DNA of 24,874 bases from Apostichopus parvimensis (lineage: Eukaryota > Echinodermata > Holothuroidea > Aspidochirotida > Stichopodidae): contig KN882581.1 of NCBI GenBank assembly GCA_000934455.1, positions 55,483 to 80,356 of the forward strand, read 5' to 3'. Below the pieces are notes generated by a model. The model had not been told where the DNA came from. It made no database searches and saw only the letters and a program-made list of their open reading frames with translations. Positions 22,749 to 24,874 of the stretch are shown piece by piece. Positions within the stretch are counted from its first letter, which is position 1; the number at the start of each line of letters is the position of its first letter. A program made the position numbers and the translations under genes.

Positions 22749-24000
22749 GTCAAACCCTTAACCCTTATAAAGAAAGATATAAAAAAGATTATAATAATTA
22801 ACTGCTTAGGTAAAATGTAAAACTTTGAAAACCTTATGGGCAACTGCAATACGATCAAGTCAAGTGTTTTTTGTCAAACCCTTAACCCTTATAAAGAAAG
22901 ATATAAAAAAGATAATAATAATTAACTGCTTAGGTAAAATGTAAAACTTTGAAAACCTTATGGGCAACTGCAATACGATCAAGTCAAGTGTTTTTTGTTT
23001 TTTTGCAAACCCTTATAAAGAAAGATATAAAGAAAGATATTGATAGCTAGCAAACTGCCTAGGGAAAATGTAAAAGTTTAAAAACCTTCTTTGTTTGTTT
23101 TTTATTATTTTTGTTTTTTGTGTGTTTTGGCAAACCCTTATAAAGAAGGATATAAAGAAAGATAATGATAGCAAACTGTTTAGGTAAAATGTAAAAGTTT
23201 GAAAAACTTTTTTTGCTTTTGGTTTGTTTTTGTTTTTTTGTTTTGAAAACCCTTATAAAGAAAGATAATGATAGCAAACTGCTTAGGAAAAATGTAAAAG
23301 TTTGAAAAGCCTTTTTTTGCTTTTGGTTTGTTTTGGGTTTTTATGTTTTGCAAACCCTTATAAAGAAAGATAAATGATAGCAAATTGCTTAGGTAAAATG
23401 TGAAAGTTTGAAAAGCTTTTTTTTGCTTTTGGTTTTTTTGTTTTGCAAACCCTTATAAAGAAAGATAAATGATAGCAAATTGCTTAGGTAAAATGTGAAA
23501 GTTTGAAAAGCTTTTTTTTGCTTTTGGTTTGTTTTGGGTTTTTTTGTTTTGCAAACCCTTATAAAGAAAGATAATGATACCAAACTGCCTAGGTAAAATG
23601 TGAAAGTTTGAAAACCTTTTTTTTTTGTTGTGTGTTTATTGTTTTTTTGTGTTTTGGCAAACCCTTATAAAGAATGATATAAAGAAAGAAAATGATAGCA
23701 AATTGCTTAGGTAAAATGTGAAAGGTTGAAACCTTTTTTTTGTGTGTTTATTATTATTTTTTGATATTTTTTGGCAAACCCTTATAAAGGAAGATATAAA
23801 GAAAGATAATGATAGCAAATTGCTTAGGTAAAATGTAAAAGTTTGAAAAGCCTTTTTTTTTTTTTGTGTGTGTTTTGGCAATCCCTTATAAAAAATATAT
23901 ATAAAGAAAGATAATGATACCAAACTGCTTAGGTAATTGTAAAAGTTTGAAAACCTTAGGGCAACTGTTATAAGATAAAGTCAAGTGTTTGGTGTCAAAG
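22721..24000. repeat. A/T-rich minisatellite, 11 units of 95-131 bp
   Basis: Units start with CAAACCCTTATAAAGAAAGA at about 22751, 22875, 23006, 23131, 23246, 23351, 23446, 23552, 23658, 23775 and 23879, and run through GATAGCAAACTGCTTAGGTA and AATGT.AAAGTTTGAAAA into a T-rich spacer. Length differences lie nearly all in the spacer. The outer units (1, 2 and 11) carry GGGCAACTG and AAGTCAAGTG, which the inner ones lack. A poly-T run of about 28 precedes the array. Minus-strand frames of 64-95 codons with repeating FFIRV and KQKK peptides are artefacts. Confidence 0.96.
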
Positions 24001-24874
24001 TAAATCCCTGTGGTCTTAAATATTGAGAAATTCTGAGCATTTTAAGATATAATGCAGTATTTCTGATTAAACTTAGATACAAGTGGCACCTTAAACAGCA
24101 TCTTAAACCTGTACCAATTAAGTATTGTGAGAGCATGACTGTATACTAAGATAGTGAGAGCAATGAAATATTACCAGTATCAGCTTTCAGGAATAACTAA
24201 TTAGGTTTCTAAAAATGCAATCATTCTCAATTTCACTAACAATATCAATTAAGATCTGAACAATTATGTGCTTTCCTCTACACCATGTCCTTGAACAAAA
24301 TGTCATGCTGAAACCAAAGCTAATTACTGGTCACATCACTATAACTAAGAAGATAGGTTTTCAGGGATTGAGTTCTGTTGGCCTTAAACAACCATTGACT
24401 TGAAGCAAATTAGAAGTCTCAACTTGAAAAACAAAATTATCCAGCTACAGTTCTAAGTTAGAGCGTTTACGAAAAAGCGTAATTTAGACACACAGACACA
24501 CGCTACAGGACCCTGTAAGGGTGCATGCACAAGAGCCCGCCCTCGCACGCCAATTAAACGTCATCACCATCTCATAGATTCCTTCTGTTTTCGACAAGGA
24601 ATAACAAATGAGAGACTACTGCATGTTGTTAAGGCTCTTAATCCCTTTTAATTTGATGAAAGACAAGTCCTATGAGGTAAAGTGTTAATGGCTCGTATCT
24701 AACCGTTTACTGTGATATCACGGAAACACACTCAGTGTATTAGTGTGTATCATATTTGCGTTAGAGGAGATGTCATTACACTGACCGTAATAAAGAAAAA
24801 ATATCGCGATTTTCAGCAAAAAAAACGCACATAATACCAAACGTGACTTAATCAACAACAATTAAAGTTAACCC
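24001..24874. other. Distal upstream flank, nothing recognised
   Basis: A/T-rich sequence with no open frame, RNA or repeat that I can support. Confidence 0.65.

Noticed and set aside
23059..23923. Series of minus-strand frames with repeating FFIRV and KQKK peptides
   Set aside because: Translation of the A/T-rich minisatellite; the same peptide recurs in register with the repeat.
22721..24000. CRISPR-like regular repeat
   Set aside because: Eukaryotic context, and spacers are homopolymer-rich length variants, not unique sequences.

Overview
This window is eukaryotic, most likely from a marine invertebrate deuterostome. Echinoderm, perhaps sea cucumber, is my best guess; this rests on protein resemblance, AT-rich introns full of minisatellites and a cluster of TAGGCCTA-type words, not on a search. 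There is one recognisable gene. It lies on the minus strand and is cut by the left edge of the window.

The gene is a KIF27/KIF7 (Costal-2 type, kinesin-4 superfamily) kinesin. I could assemble 20 consecutive coding exons by hand, from the ATG at 19698 down to 296. All junctions are phase-consistent and together give 2,667 nt = 889 codons. Residues ~1-348 are a complete motor domain: P-loop GQTGSGKT, switch I NEHSSRSH, switch II DLAGSE. Residues 349-359 are the neck [11 protein letters not shown]. The rest is coiled coil with the short conserved patches of KIF27/KIF7. The last third of the protein should lie beyond position 1. In vertebrates this family serves Hedgehog signalling (KIF7) and ciliary roles (KIF27); the function here is inferred from family membership.

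Layout, in transcription order from the right. 24874-19700 is 5' flank: an A/T-rich minisatellite at 22730-24000, a duplicated ~50-bp word near 22160 and 22434, a possible untranslated exon at 20872-20923, a TAGGCCTA-word cluster near 20130-20585 and a decayed plus-strand coding-like fragment at 19749-19942. 19698-11501 holds the motor exons 1-8. 10476-296 holds neck and coiled-coil exons 9-20. Introns carry tandem arrays, three tRNA-derived SINE-like remnants (3396-3460, 9935-10010, 16798-16850), G-runs and one hammerhead-like hairpin (2013-2041).

The most interesting structure is that at least five exons (2, 6, 13, 17, 20) have an exon boundary, splice site included, copied one to seven times into the neighbouring intron. 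This gives decoy splice sites and pseudo-exon fragments. A second point is that exon 11 has two acceptors; the distal one is in frame only if the 47-nt exon 10 is skipped, so two alternative coding routes exist at the neck/coiled-coil junction.
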